Shown: positions 23,982 to 31,895 of the stretch, in pieces | How the letters are laid out: each line of letters starts with the position of its first letter | How positions within the stretch are numbered: the stretch's first letter is position 1 | DNA from: Lachnospiraceae bacterium | Lineage (GTDB): Bacteria; Bacillota; Clostridia; Lachnospirales; Lachnospiraceae | Direction: 5' to 3' | Length of the DNA: 32,789 nucleotides | Assembly: GCA_024684355.1 (NCBI GenBank) | Contig: JAIKXA010000168.1 | Coordinates: 1 to 32,789 of the forward strand | Position numbers and translations under genes: made by a program | Notes under the pieces: generated by a model | The model's input: only the letters and a program-made list of their open reading frames with translations | Database searches by the model: none | What the model was told of the DNA's origin: nothing

Positions 23982-25181
23982 TTAATCTTCCTTGGAAATA
24001 GTGATAGCTGCCTCGGGACATACCGTACTGCACTGCAGACATCCGATACAATCACCCTGGTTTGCAACTTTAACTTTTACATAGCCCTTGGAATTAAGAC
24101 CATCCTCAGCTGTAAGCACCTTTTTAGGACAATACTTGATACAATATCCGCATCCCTTACAGAATTTGTCGGATATCTTCACCTTGTATGAAGGACCTGA
24201 CTTTGCGCTCTTGTCCTGATACTGTTTGTCGTAATTTCTCTCTATAGTACGAACAAGTCTTGCGATCGTCTGGTTTACGGGAGTAGGGATACCTGCCTTC
24301 TTACCGAGACGCTCCACCGCACCGTTGATAAACTCTATCTCGGTGGGAGCTTTCTTCATAAGCATATCCTGTGCCATGGACGGATAATGAAGACCTGATG
24401 TCTTACGTGCTACAGGAAGGATATGAGTCATGAAATAATTAAAATCAAGCTTAACACCGCAGGAATAACCTACTGCGATAGCTTCTTTAAGCATATCAAC
24501 AGCCAATAATGTAAAGTCCTGATCGTTTCCTGCTTCACCGCCGCGCAGTCTCACAAGACCGCAGCCTGCATTAACTGCGATATTTACCAGAAGCTTATAC
24601 CAAACCTCGGTATCGATATCTTCGGTGTAAGCAGCCTTGATACCGCTTGCATTAAAAATACCTGCCAGTTCATCACCGAACTTCTTCTGGTCATCACCCT
24701 TTGTCACGGAGCCGAATACCACATTGACATCTCCGAACAGTCCTGTATCAAGTACTGCGGGTGCTGACATTATAGCCGACATATTTACGCATCCGTAATA
24801 TATATTATCTTTATTTACGCTCTCAGCAATGATATCCGTATTTCCGATACCGTTCTGGAGTGTAATGATCTTCGTATTATCTCCTATTATGGAAGCCGCA
24901 CCCTCAAGGGCACTCTTTGTATCACAGCCCTTTACCATTACAAGTACTGCATCCATAACATCCAGACCGCTGCAGTCAGCTGCTGCCTTCATGGGTATGG
25001 GTCCGATCTCCGTCTTTTCTCCTTCAGCACCTGTATAGCTTCTCATAACGATACCAGGTGCCGCAAACTTTTCAGCCAACTCTTTTCTTCTTACAAGCAA
25101 TGTAACATCAGCACCGCCCAGCTGAAGATACGCGCCCAGCATGCTGCCCATCGCTCCGGCTCCTAAAACTGCGATTTTCAA
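23982..25181 (-). CDS. Ketopantoate-reductase-family protein fused to a 2[4Fe-4S] ferredoxin domain (399 aa)
   Basis: Residues 1 to about 315 form a PanE/ApbA-type NAD(P)-dependent 2-oxoacid reductase. They show the Rossmann motif LGAGAMGSMLGA, LQNGIGN, the catalytic-lysine region EVWYKLLVNIAVN (Lys197), and TEIEFINGAVE followed by GIPTPVNQT. Residues 333-399 form a bacterial ferredoxin domain with two complete clusters' worth of cysteines: C341-xx-C344-xx-C347-xxx-C351-P and C378-xx-C381-xx-C384-xxx-C388-P. The open frame is continuous through the junction. It starts at a TTG (complement of 25179-25181) behind GGAGG. The ferredoxin part is of the VorD/KorD delta-subunit type and no separate delta gene is present. 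The fusion therefore seems to supply this subunit. The PanE part may make pantoate or reduce branched 2-oxoacids to hydroxyacids. Confidence 0.92.
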   Translation of the reverse strand: MKIAVLGAGAMGSMLGAYLQLGGADVTLLVRRKELAEKFAAPGIVMRSYTGAEGEKTEIGPIPMKAAADCSGLDVMDAVLVMVKGCDTKSALEGAASIIGDNTKIITLQNGIGNTDIIAESVNKDNIYYGCVNMSAIMSAPAVLDTGLFGDVNVVFGSVTKGDDQKKFGDELAGIFNASGIKAAYTEDIDTEVWYKLLVNIAVNAGCGLVRLRGGEAGNDQDFTLLAVDMLKEAIAVGYSCGVKLDFNYFMTHILPVARKTSGLHYPSMAQDMLMKKAPTEIEFINGAVERLGKKAGIPTPVNQTIARLVRTIERNYDKQYQDKSAKSGPSYKVKISDKFCKGCGYCIKYCPKKVLTAEDGLNSKGYVKVKVANQGDCIGCLQCSTVCPEAAITISKED

Positions 25182-25330
25182 ACCTCGTTCCTCCTTACAT
25201 ATGTCTTAAACCTCGCCAGGTCCGTGAAGGCCTGACTTTATCCGTGCGCCGCAAAAGCGCAAAACCATCTGATAAATTCATAAAAGCACAGAATTTTCAA
25301 TATATACTATGTTACAAAAAATCAAAAAAA

Positions 25331-25356
25331 GCACATCCCCATTTTTGTTGATGTGC
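25331..25356 (-). terminator. Terminator of the MoxR/DUF58 operon
   Basis: GCACATC (25331-25337) pairs perfectly with GATGTGC (25350-25356) around a 12-base loop. On the minus strand it is followed by T7, interrupted and then continuing. A shorter T run on the plus strand makes it potentially bidirectional. It stands 33 bases beyond the stop of the last operon gene. The 150 bases between it and the PanE-ferredoxin gene show only small GC-rich hairpins (for example TGCGC/GCGCA near 25236-25252) and no convincing promoter. Confidence 0.88.
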
Positions 25357-25389
25357 CTTTTTGATAAGAAAACTTTAATATAAAAACCT

Positions 25390-26676
25390 TTACGAATCAC
25401 ATAAACGGTCGTAGATCTGCTTCATTTTCAGAGCATCCTGTTCCGTTATCTCCTCATCGGAGTACCTTGCCCTGTCATATATCTCGGAAAGTTCGGGAAC
25501 ATTCACCGCACTGCTGCATTCCCCGGAGGTCTTGTAGCTTAACTGCATATGGTCTCCGGACTTGCATATCCTGTAGCATTTCTCCTTGGCGGCATTTTTA
25601 AAATACTTCCGCACCTTCTCTCTGGGGCTTAGGAAAAATCTCTTTTCCCTGACCTTTTTGGTCTTTACGGACGAACTGTCACAGGACTCCCTTACGTCGG
25701 TCACGAGTTCGTCAACTATAATATCCTCCCTGTCAAGCTTCATATTAAAGAAACCGAGTATCTTCTTTACAATCTTGTATAAGCAGTACAGGGCCAGGGC
25801 TATTATAAGTGCCCAGATAACCTTTTGTATGATGATACTGAACAGCGATTCCTTCGGTGCTTCTCCCATTCCCATCTTAGCGGTAAGCGAATCAAAATCG
25901 TTGTAATCAAGCCTTTGCGACTCTATTGGCTCCTTCTCACCCTTCCCGAACAGGAATTTTAAAAGCTTCTTGATATAATAGATCATCTTATCCGAAAGCT
26001 TATTGCCAAGTTCTGTCAGACTGTCCATATTGGCTATGCCGAAAAACAGACCTGCGGAAATACCTACATATATGATAACATTTTTGAGGCCGGCTCCCAT
26101 GATCTCCGATTTGGGGAAGAAACCGGCACTGTGTTCATTAAGCCTTACAAAACGTGCATACCTTCCGAAATAATGCTGCATAAAGAACATGGTAAACAGA
26201 CAGATCAGAAGATTTCTGTATATGCCCGTGATATTCTCATAGTGTGCCAGCGTCAGCACAAAATAAGGTACGCAGATAAGGATCGATATTACAGGTATCG
26301 AAAAATTCTCATCCTCCATCTCTATCGCTCCGTACTGCTTGACAACGGAAAGTACACAGTAAAAGAAAGCGAATCCGCCGTGCAAAAGCAGATACTCAAG
26401 CTCCGTAAAGCCGGTAGCCGTCATAAACAAAAACGAAAGGAAATGCAGTAAGATCGATACCCACATCCTGGTTGTTTTTATGCGGATAAGATAATTAAAG
26501 ATAAGTCCCGCTCCCATAAGGCCCCACATAAGGAGATTCAGTCTCATGATCCCGTAGACCGCGGCGAGCATAACAGAAAGACCGTAACTAAGTGCAAACA
26601 GACTCCAGTGGTTTGTCTGCGTTACGATCAATTCTCTAATAAGTATCAGAGTTTTTTCCTTAGTGGCTCTCTGCAT
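25390..26676 (-). CDS. Polytopic membrane protein of a MoxR-DUF58 cluster (428 aa)
   Basis: About six to seven hydrophobic helices occupy residues 20-220, followed by a loop, a further helix (about 283-305) and a basic, cytoplasmic-looking C-terminal region. That region ends with YSDEEITEQDALKMKQIYDR, a motif that resembles the tail of DUF4129/transglutaminase-like membrane proteins which commonly follow MoxR and DUF58 genes. I see no transglutaminase Cys-His-Asp core, so the catalytic domain of those homologues is absent or the protein is a shorter variant. It is the last gene of the operon, 9 bases after the DUF58 gene. Function is unknown; by context it is a membrane partner of the MoxR ATPase. 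Confidence 0.75.
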   Translation of the reverse strand: MQRATKEKTLILIRELIVTQTNHWSLFALSYGLSVMLAAVYGIMRLNLLMWGLMGAGLIFNYLIRIKTTRMWVSILLHFLSFLFMTATGFTELEYLLLHGGFAFFYCVLSVVKQYGAIEMEDENFSIPVISILICVPYFVLTLAHYENITGIYRNLLICLFTMFFMQHYFGRYARFVRLNEHSAGFFPKSEIMGAGLKNVIIYVGISAGLFFGIANMDSLTELGNKLSDKMIYYIKKLLKFLFGKGEKEPIESQRLDYNDFDSLTAKMGMGEAPKESLFSIIIQKVIWALIIALALYCLYKIVKKILGFFNMKLDREDIIVDELVTDVRESCDSSSVKTKKVREKRFFLSPREKVRKYFKNAAKEKCYRICKSGDHMQLSYKTSGECSSAVNVPELSEIYDRARYSDEEITEQDALKMKQIYDRLCDS

Positions 26677-26685
26677 AAGTCGTCT

Positions 26686-27852
26686 TTATCCTACCTGTTT
26701 ATCCAGATCTATCTCGGGGTTAACACTTCTGCTCCAGCTTCTTATCGGCATAACTCTGGTAAGTAGTTTACCCGATATGCCCATAAGCTCTGTAGCAGAT
26801 GTAACATAGAGCCATAAAAAGCTCATATGCATGCTGTCATAGCTTTCCAAAAGCCTTTGGTAATTTTCATATGAATTAACGGAAATATGATAATCACACA
26901 TAGAACCGTCACCATGCGTTATGGTATTTCCGAAAAGTTCGTTCATATCCCTTGTTTCTGCGGACAAGTCTATACGTGCAAGAGCTCTGTATATCTCCTC
27001 CTCGTGCGCCTTTCCGCGGCTTCTTTTGATCCTTATCGGCTGTTTGCTTAAGATATCCACACCGTTACTGTAGAAAGCAAACTCCATATCCTCCGCGGTA
27101 AAGCTCTTAACCAGACCTGCCACCACCTTGATGGCCGCTTCACAGGCCTCGGTCCTCTTGATGACACCCAGATCCTCAACATTAAGGAATATCCTTACAA
27201 CCTTCTGTGACGTAAAATCACGCATGTTTACTCTCAGCTCGCCCGTTTTGGCCGTAGCTTTCCAGTTGATACTCCTCATATTGTCATAAGGCTGGTATTC
27301 CCTGATACCCCTGAACTCAAAAGGATCCTCTATCAGGTGGCACTGGGTCTTGATCTCGCCGTTTATCCACTGCAGGGATTTTCTGAATTCATTGGTATTA
27401 TAAGGACGCGGAAGCACATATATCTCATCGTACAGCTTATGCATGAGTACCGTCTGCAAAGTAAAAAACAGATCCGTACTTACCAGCTCCGCGCTGTTGA
27501 TATAATAAAGACCTCTTTTTGCAGCTGTAAATGCTATGGTCCTTGTTATCCTTTCCCGACCTCCAAGTGTAAATACATCATTCCGGTAATAATTATCCGT
27601 ATTCTGATTTACCGTGGAATTATCAAACATCAGATTTCTGCTGGTCTGGAACTTGCATTTTATCATGGGCAGAGGAAGCCGTTTGCTGTTGGTGATCGTC
27701 TCGACCAGTCTGCCGCGCTCTCCCTCAAAAATCTCCTTACCTTCAAAATGTATATCCACTTCAAGGTCCCTTGCCCAGAACTTCATATAGATATAACGCT
27801 GAACCATATACAGTATTGCTGCCATAAGAAGTATGACAATAAACTGTATCAT
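26686..27852 (-). CDS. DUF58 domain protein (388 aa)
   Basis: An N-terminal helix (about 2-19) anchors the protein. The extracytoplasmic or cytoplasmic-facing beta-rich part (about 30-180) is followed by the DUF58 core with the hallmark EYQPYDNMRSINWKATA and GELRVNMRDF near 198-225. This leads into a vWA-like fold with FLNVEDLG. DUF58 proteins act as partners of MoxR ATPases; the vWA-like domain may bind metal and substrate proteins. The ATG overlaps the MoxR stop by four bases. The role in the cell is unknown for most members; envelope protein or complex maturation is inferred from the family. Confidence 0.88.
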   Translation of the reverse strand: MIQFIVILLMAAILYMVQRYIYMKFWARDLEVDIHFEGKEIFEGERGRLVETITNSKRLPLPMIKCKFQTSRNLMFDNSTVNQNTDNYYRNDVFTLGGRERITRTIAFTAAKRGLYYINSAELVSTDLFFTLQTVLMHKLYDEIYVLPRPYNTNEFRKSLQWINGEIKTQCHLIEDPFEFRGIREYQPYDNMRSINWKATAKTGELRVNMRDFTSQKVVRIFLNVEDLGVIKRTEACEAAIKVVAGLVKSFTAEDMEFAFYSNGVDILSKQPIRIKRSRGKAHEEEIYRALARIDLSAETRDMNELFGNTITHGDGSMCDYHISVNSYENYQRLLESYDSMHMSFLWLYVTSATELMGISGKLLTRVMPIRSWSRSVNPEIDLDKQVG

Positions 27853-28790
27853 GCGGTAAATACCTCCGTAGGCACCTTAATGCCTGCAATCAAGCCCTTT
27901 ATAACCTTATCGGGATTGCCTATACCTATACCGAGCTTGATCCGGTGTGCAAGTACAGGTACCGCAACTGCCTTGATGTCATCGGGTACCACATAATCCC
28001 TGCCCGAAAGATATGCATAAGCCTTAGCGCAGCGCATAAGAGCAATGCTGCCTCGGGTACTGATACCGAGTGATATCTCGGGATGGTTACGTGATGCCTG
28101 TGAAATATCGGCTATATATCCCGGGATACTCTCATGCATCTTAACCTTCATGGCAGCTTCACGGGCATTTTTTAATTCCTCCGCTGTGGTAACACTTTCA
28201 AGAGTATCAAGCGGGTCTTTTTCCATATATTTATTTAAGATATCGACCTCTTCATCCTTGCCGGGAAGTCCTACGGTAAGCTTCATGATGAAACGGTCAA
28301 GCTCAGCCTCCGGAAGAGGGAACGTACCGGCACTTTCTATAGGGTTCTGTGTAGCCACTACGAAGAACGGCACATCGAGTTTCATAGTCTCACCGTCTAT
28401 GGTAACCTGTCTTTCCTCCATACACTCGAGCAAGCCCGACTGTGTACGGGGAGTAGCTCTGTTTATCTCATCTGCTAGAAGGATATTGGTAAACACGGGG
28501 CCTTTTCTTAATACAAAGTCGTTCTCCTTACGGTCAAACACATTGATACCCGTAATATCACTGGGAAGCAGGTCCGGAGTGAACTGAACTCTGGAGAAAC
28601 CGACACTTAAAGACCTTGCAAGTGATTTCGCAAGCTTGGTCTTACCTGTACCGGGAACATCCTCCATAAGAATATGTCCGTCTGCAAGAAGTGCGGTTAA
28701 AAGATACTTTATAACAGTCTCCTTACCCACTATTACCTTACCGATATTTTCGGTTATTTTGTCATTAAAGATTTTTCCTTCGGATCCCAT
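27849..28790 (-). CDS. MoxR-family AAA+ ATPase (313 aa)
   Basis: This is an AAA+ chaperone-like ATPase of the MoxR clade. Walker A is EDVPGTGKTK (43-52) and Walker B is LLADEINRA with Asp107-Glu108. The family-specific blocks TPRTQSGLLECMEE and FVVATQNPIES, the sensor region GTFPLPEAELDRFIMKL and ISTRGSIALMRCAKAYA follow. The length is normal. It is the first gene of a three-gene unit with DUF58 and membrane proteins, the classic MoxR arrangement. The ATG follows a GGGG ribosome site. No strong promoter is visible in the 54 bases after the diguanylate cyclase gene, so it may be read through from there. Confidence 0.93.
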   Translation of the reverse strand: MGSEGKIFNDKITENIGKVIVGKETVIKYLLTALLADGHILMEDVPGTGKTKLAKSLARSLSVGFSRVQFTPDLLPSDITGINVFDRKENDFVLRKGPVFTNILLADEINRATPRTQSGLLECMEERQVTIDGETMKLDVPFFVVATQNPIESAGTFPLPEAELDRFIMKLTVGLPGKDEEVDILNKYMEKDPLDTLESVTTAEELKNAREAAMKVKMHESIPGYIADISQASRNHPEISLGISTRGSIALMRCAKAYAYLSGRDYVVPDDIKAVAVPVLAHRIKLGIGIGNPDKVIKGLIAGIKVPTEVFTA

Positions 28791-28844
28791 TTGTTTACCC
28801 CAATCATCTGTTTTGTAATTTTATGCTCTGACCTTTATGGTTTT

Positions 28845-30230
28845 TTACCTGTACTTTCTTTCGGGATGCTCCTTGTAATAAGCATCCTTATCATCGTACA
28901 TACGCTCATCCGCAATATGCATGTCTTTACGTATATCAAGCTTTGTATCGTCAAAACTGAGACCTACTGCAAAGCTGACATTGTTGTCCTCACTTACATT
29001 TCTGAGGGTTGCGATCTTGTCTTCCATTTCCTTTTCGGAAGTGTTCAGAGCTAAGATCATGAACTCGTCACCGCCTGCACGGTATATCTCTTCTTCGGTA
29101 AATACCTCTGCAAGAACATTTGCTGCTCTTTTAAGCATCCTGTCTCCTGCCGGATGGCCTTCCCTGTCATTGGTCTGCTTTAATCCGTTAAGGTCCGCAA
29201 ATATAACAGCTATGTTCTTGTACTTTTTAGCCTCGGGCTTATCAAACTCCGCTACGCGGTTATTCATCGCATTTCTGTTGCGGCAGCCGGTAAGCAGGTC
29301 CATATTGCTGAGTATCTCAAGCCTCTTTAACAGCTGATAGTTTGCTATTTCGGACGCTATAAAGAATGTGGTAACTTCCAGAACTTCTTTTATCTTGTCC
29401 GCTCTTTCCGTATTAAAATTGGAGGCCCAGATATAACCGAGCAATTTATCATTATGCTTTAAAGGATAAATCACAAGGCTGTCAACCAAAGCCTTAGCCA
29501 ATGACGCATACCAGCCGGGATTACGTTCCTTGATCACTTCCATATCATGCCGGTTTTTGATGATCAGGCAGGTACTTCCGGCGAGTGTAGCTTCCCATGT
29601 TTTTGCTACACTGTAAAAGCTCTTATCCATGCTGGCTCCGTGAGGTTTTTCCACTCCCGGACCCAAAACATCGGCTAGTATCGAGCAGCTCTGTTCTTCG
29701 TCATCCACCATCAGGATACAGCATCTTCTTGCTTCGCATACATTACGGATATCCGTTATAACCTCATTGATGCCCGATTCAAAGTCTTTGGCTCCGCGAA
29801 GCTTTATACATGAAGAAAGGACATCCGAGATCAGATCCGGTGAAAGATCCGACATGGTATCCGCATTTGCCTTAGGTGATACATTATATGCATACAGGCA
29901 ATATGCGGTGTTTTCTTTATCAGACTCAAGCGGAAGCATATATATCTCGAGCCAGAGTCCCATCTGATACAGATTGACATATGTATGAAGCTGTTTTTTA
30001 AGTACAGCACTTCTATAGCAAAACTCCTCAAAGTTTAAATCCTTGGGAAAACTCATTTCATAAGGTGTGTCCTCTACCACGGGATGTCCCGTGATCATAG
30101 CCACATCTTCACAATGTGCCTTGTTACCGGTAACCACCCTTATATTTCCATATGAGCCGTCAGGATATGTCTCCACTGACATAACACAGGCTTTACAATC
30201 ATAACATCCAAGGAATTTTTGAAAATCCAT
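28845..30230 (-). CDS. Diguanylate cyclase with GAF-like sensor and N-terminal Cys triad (461 aa)
   Basis: This cytoplasmic signalling enzyme is predicted to make c-di-GMP from two GTP. A C-terminal GGDEF domain (about 300-461) has FADLNGLKQTND (Asp346), EGHPAGDRMLKRAA and an intact GGDEF signature at 386-390. The inhibitory RxxD site expected five residues upstream is missing (TEEEIYRA), so product inhibition by that site is unlikely. A GAF-like domain spans about 140-300. The N-terminus carries C-x-x-C-x-x-C (Cys9, Cys12, Cys15), which may be a redox or metal site. The open frame starts 13 codons earlier, but the ATG at 30230 has an AAAGGGGA ribosome site. A monocistronic unit or a leader into MoxR is possible. 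Confidence 0.88.
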   Translation of the reverse strand: MDFQKFLGCYDCKACVMSVETYPDGSYGNIRVVTGNKAHCEDVAMITGHPVVEDTPYEMSFPKDLNFEEFCYRSAVLKKQLHTYVNLYQMGLWLEIYMLPLESDKENTAYCLYAYNVSPKANADTMSDLSPDLISDVLSSCIKLRGAKDFESGINEVITDIRNVCEARRCCILMVDDEEQSCSILADVLGPGVEKPHGASMDKSFYSVAKTWEATLAGSTCLIIKNRHDMEVIKERNPGWYASLAKALVDSLVIYPLKHNDKLLGYIWASNFNTERADKIKEVLEVTTFFIASEIANYQLLKRLEILSNMDLLTGCRNRNAMNNRVAEFDKPEAKKYKNIAVIFADLNGLKQTNDREGHPAGDRMLKRAANVLAEVFTEEEIYRAGGDEFMILALNTSEKEMEDKIATLRNVSEDNNVSFAVGLSFDDTKLDIRKDMHIADERMYDDKDAYYKEHPERKYR

Positions 30231-30310
30231 AATAATCCCCTTTCCATTTTGGAAAACATTATACAACATTATATTTTACCATCTTTTATAGAAAAAGGCA
30301 ACGTAAAAAA

Positions 30311-30339
30311 TCCCGCCCCGGATTCAACTTGGGACGGAA
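30311..30339 (-). terminator. Terminator of the 209-aa / 270-aa gene pair
   Basis: On the minus strand TTCCGTCCC pairs with GGGGCGGGA (complement of 30311-30319), with one G-U pair, and is followed by T6 (complement of 30305-30310). It begins 7 bases beyond the 270-aa gene stop. Confidence 0.85.
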
Positions 30340-30345
30340 TTTCCA

Positions 30346-31158
30346 TTATATTGTAATATCTATATTACTGCCTTCTTTATTCTTATTAAGCTTGCTGACA
30401 ATCGCATGCATCTCTTCTAAGACCGTATCACTTCCGTTTACCGCTTCCTTCTCCTTTGATTTTGCATCGATTATCAGATTTTCTGCCTCACTGTGATGTT
30501 CTTCAATTATATCGGCTACCTCTACCTCCTGGATATTTTCTTCCGAAATATCTACAAGCTCCTCTGTTTCACTCAACATGGCTGCATTCTCGGCGTCTCT
30601 CTCCATCTTCCTGATCTGCTGGAGTTCTGCCTCCGTGGGCATCTTCTCATATTCCTCTGACTGAGTAAACTTATCGAAGATTTTGGCTGATGCAGTTGTA
30701 TCTCCCTGTATCTGACGGGCTATCCTCAGTTTTTCAGAATCTGATATATACGGATCATTTTCAACATTCTTTATCTTGCTTAAGTTGGACTGCATCTTTG
30801 TGGTTTTAAGTCTCTGAGCCTCATCCTTCGTCTTGCAGTGCTTAAGCTTTTCTTCAAATGCTTCCTGCTCTGCCTGATCGGCTTTATAATCCAGATATGC
30901 TTTCATATCCTGCGCTTTTAGCTTGTCCTCTTCGGCCGGGCTTAATTTCTGACCGCTCTGTATCTTACTGTAAAGAGCACTGTATTCGTTACCCTTCTTT
31001 GTCTCTTCGAGCTGCTCTCTGTACCTCTGAAGCTCCTTCTCCTGAGGGGTCAACTCTTTCTTTTCTTTTTTATTGATATTACCGGTAGTTTTCTTCTGCT
31101 CCCATTTGTTCTGCATGACCATCATCTTACCGGCTTCATATAATGTTCCAGTTATCAT
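30346..31158 (-). CDS. Helical protein of unknown function in the flagellar locus (270 aa)
   Basis: I do not recognise this protein. It is highly charged (Lys, Glu, Gln), predicted almost wholly helical with coiled-coil stretches (about 35-110 and 170-200), and has an acidic Glu-rich tail from about 195. It has no membrane segment and a single Cys (in KHCKTKDEAQRLKTT). The ATG follows AAGGAGG and the gene lies 27 bases after the 209-aa gene, so both share the sigma-28-like promoter upstream. A terminator closes the unit. A role in flagellar assembly or motility is inferred from promoter type and the FliD-like neighbour only. Confidence 0.75.
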   Translation of the reverse strand: MITGTLYEAGKMMVMQNKWEQKKTTGNINKKEKKELTPQEKELQRYREQLEETKKGNEYSALYSKIQSGQKLSPAEEDKLKAQDMKAYLDYKADQAEQEAFEEKLKHCKTKDEAQRLKTTKMQSNLSKIKNVENDPYISDSEKLRIARQIQGDTTASAKIFDKFTQSEEYEKMPTEAELQQIRKMERDAENAAMLSETEELVDISEENIQEVEVADIIEEHHSEAENLIIDAKSKEKEAVNGSDTVLEEMHAIVSKLNKNKEGSNIDITI

Positions 31159-31185
31159 ATAAGCCTCCTTGCTATACTGATAATT

Positions 31186-31815
31186 CTACGAAATGCTTAC
31201 GGTGCCGTTACCCGGCAGGTCATTGTGGTCAACCGCCACTTCCGATACCCCGGTGATCTCTGCACCATCAGCACCCATTTCTATATCCACCGCTACTCTG
31301 TGAACGGTACTGTCCTGCCCTTTCTCCCAGTCATATTCCTTAGGCTCTTTTTCCTCAAGCAGGGTCTTATATTTCTCATGCTCCTTGGCATGCATCGCTG
31401 CAAGTTTTGCAAGCTTGTACATGTCCGGATTATTTTCCAATAAAAATGCCTCGTCTCCGGGTGGAACCTGACCGCCCTTTGCAATCCTTCCGGCTATCTC
31501 TATGGCCTTTGCCTGGTCTTCCATGGCGGATTTTATTACATCTCCCTGCTGTTCGGCGGCAACTATATTGTGGGCGGCAGCATTCATTTCATTGATAGCG
31601 GCATTCTGCTCCATCATTTTTTCGTGAGCTTCCCTGATGGCTTTTGACACCTCTTCCGATAGTTCAAACGTATCTCCGTCTATACTCATGTTACCTTTAT
31701 ATGCTGCCTGATGGCTGTCACCTGCTCCAAGTATGTAACTCTTTTTGACCTTTTCTCCGGAAACCGGAGTCTGAATCCTGTATATATCTGTTGATGATTT
31801 TATATTAATTGCCAT
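31186..31815 (-). CDS. Protein of unknown function with sigma-28-type promoter (209 aa)
   Basis: I do not recognise this protein. No signal peptide or membrane helix is seen, and there are no cysteines. A helical, Ala/Glu/Met/Asn-rich region (about 50-165) contains MMEQNAAINEMNAAAHNIVA, which looks like a coiled coil, and a second block LLENNPDMYKLAKLAAMHAK. The C-terminal ~40 residues switch to a beta-like pattern (VHRVAVDIEMGADGAEITGV). The start follows CGGAGG. A divergent sigma-28-like promoter lies 50-75 bases upstream. The protein is co-transcribed with the 270-aa gene. An exported or flagellum-associated role is inference from context. Confidence 0.78.
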   Translation of the reverse strand: MAINIKSSTDIYRIQTPVSGEKVKKSYILGAGDSHQAAYKGNMSIDGDTFELSEEVSKAIREAHEKMMEQNAAINEMNAAAHNIVAAEQQGDVIKSAMEDQAKAIEIAGRIAKGGQVPPGDEAFLLENNPDMYKLAKLAAMHAKEHEKYKTLLEEKEPKEYDWEKGQDSTVHRVAVDIEMGADGAEITGVSEVAVDHNDLPGNGTVSIS

Positions 31816-31864
31816 AGTTTACCTCCGTATCCGGGTTTCAAATATGTATAACTATCTGTATCAT

Positions 31865-31891
31865 ATATCGGTCTTATTACCTGAAATATTA
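31865..31891 (-). promoter_or_regulatory. Sigma-28-like (flagellar) promoter for the 209-aa gene
   Basis: On the minus strand TAAT (complement of 31888-31891) and ACCGATAT (complement of 31865-31872) are 15 bases apart. The consensus for Gram-positive sigma-D/sigma-28 is TAAA-N14-16-GCCGATAT, so this differs by one base in each element. The start of transcription would be about 40 bases before the ATG. Confidence 0.68.
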
Positions 31892-31895
31892 ATAT

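Noticed and set aside
23966-24067. 34-codon N-terminal extension of the alpha subunit
   Set aside because: It overlaps the ferredoxin-coding part of the PanE fusion in another frame. The ATG at 23965 has AAGGAG and matches the usual VorB N-terminus.
25182-25330. Possible T-box or other riboswitch leader before the PanE-ferredoxin gene
   Set aside because: Small hairpins (GTCAGG/CCTGGC near 25216-25236, TGCGC/GCGCA) exist, but no T-box sequence, antiterminator or terminator with T tract is present.
28045-28587. 180-codon plus-strand open frame opposite moxR-like gene
   Set aside because: It is Ser-rich in the way complement frames of AAA+ genes often are, with no ribosome site; the MoxR motifs are on the minus strand.
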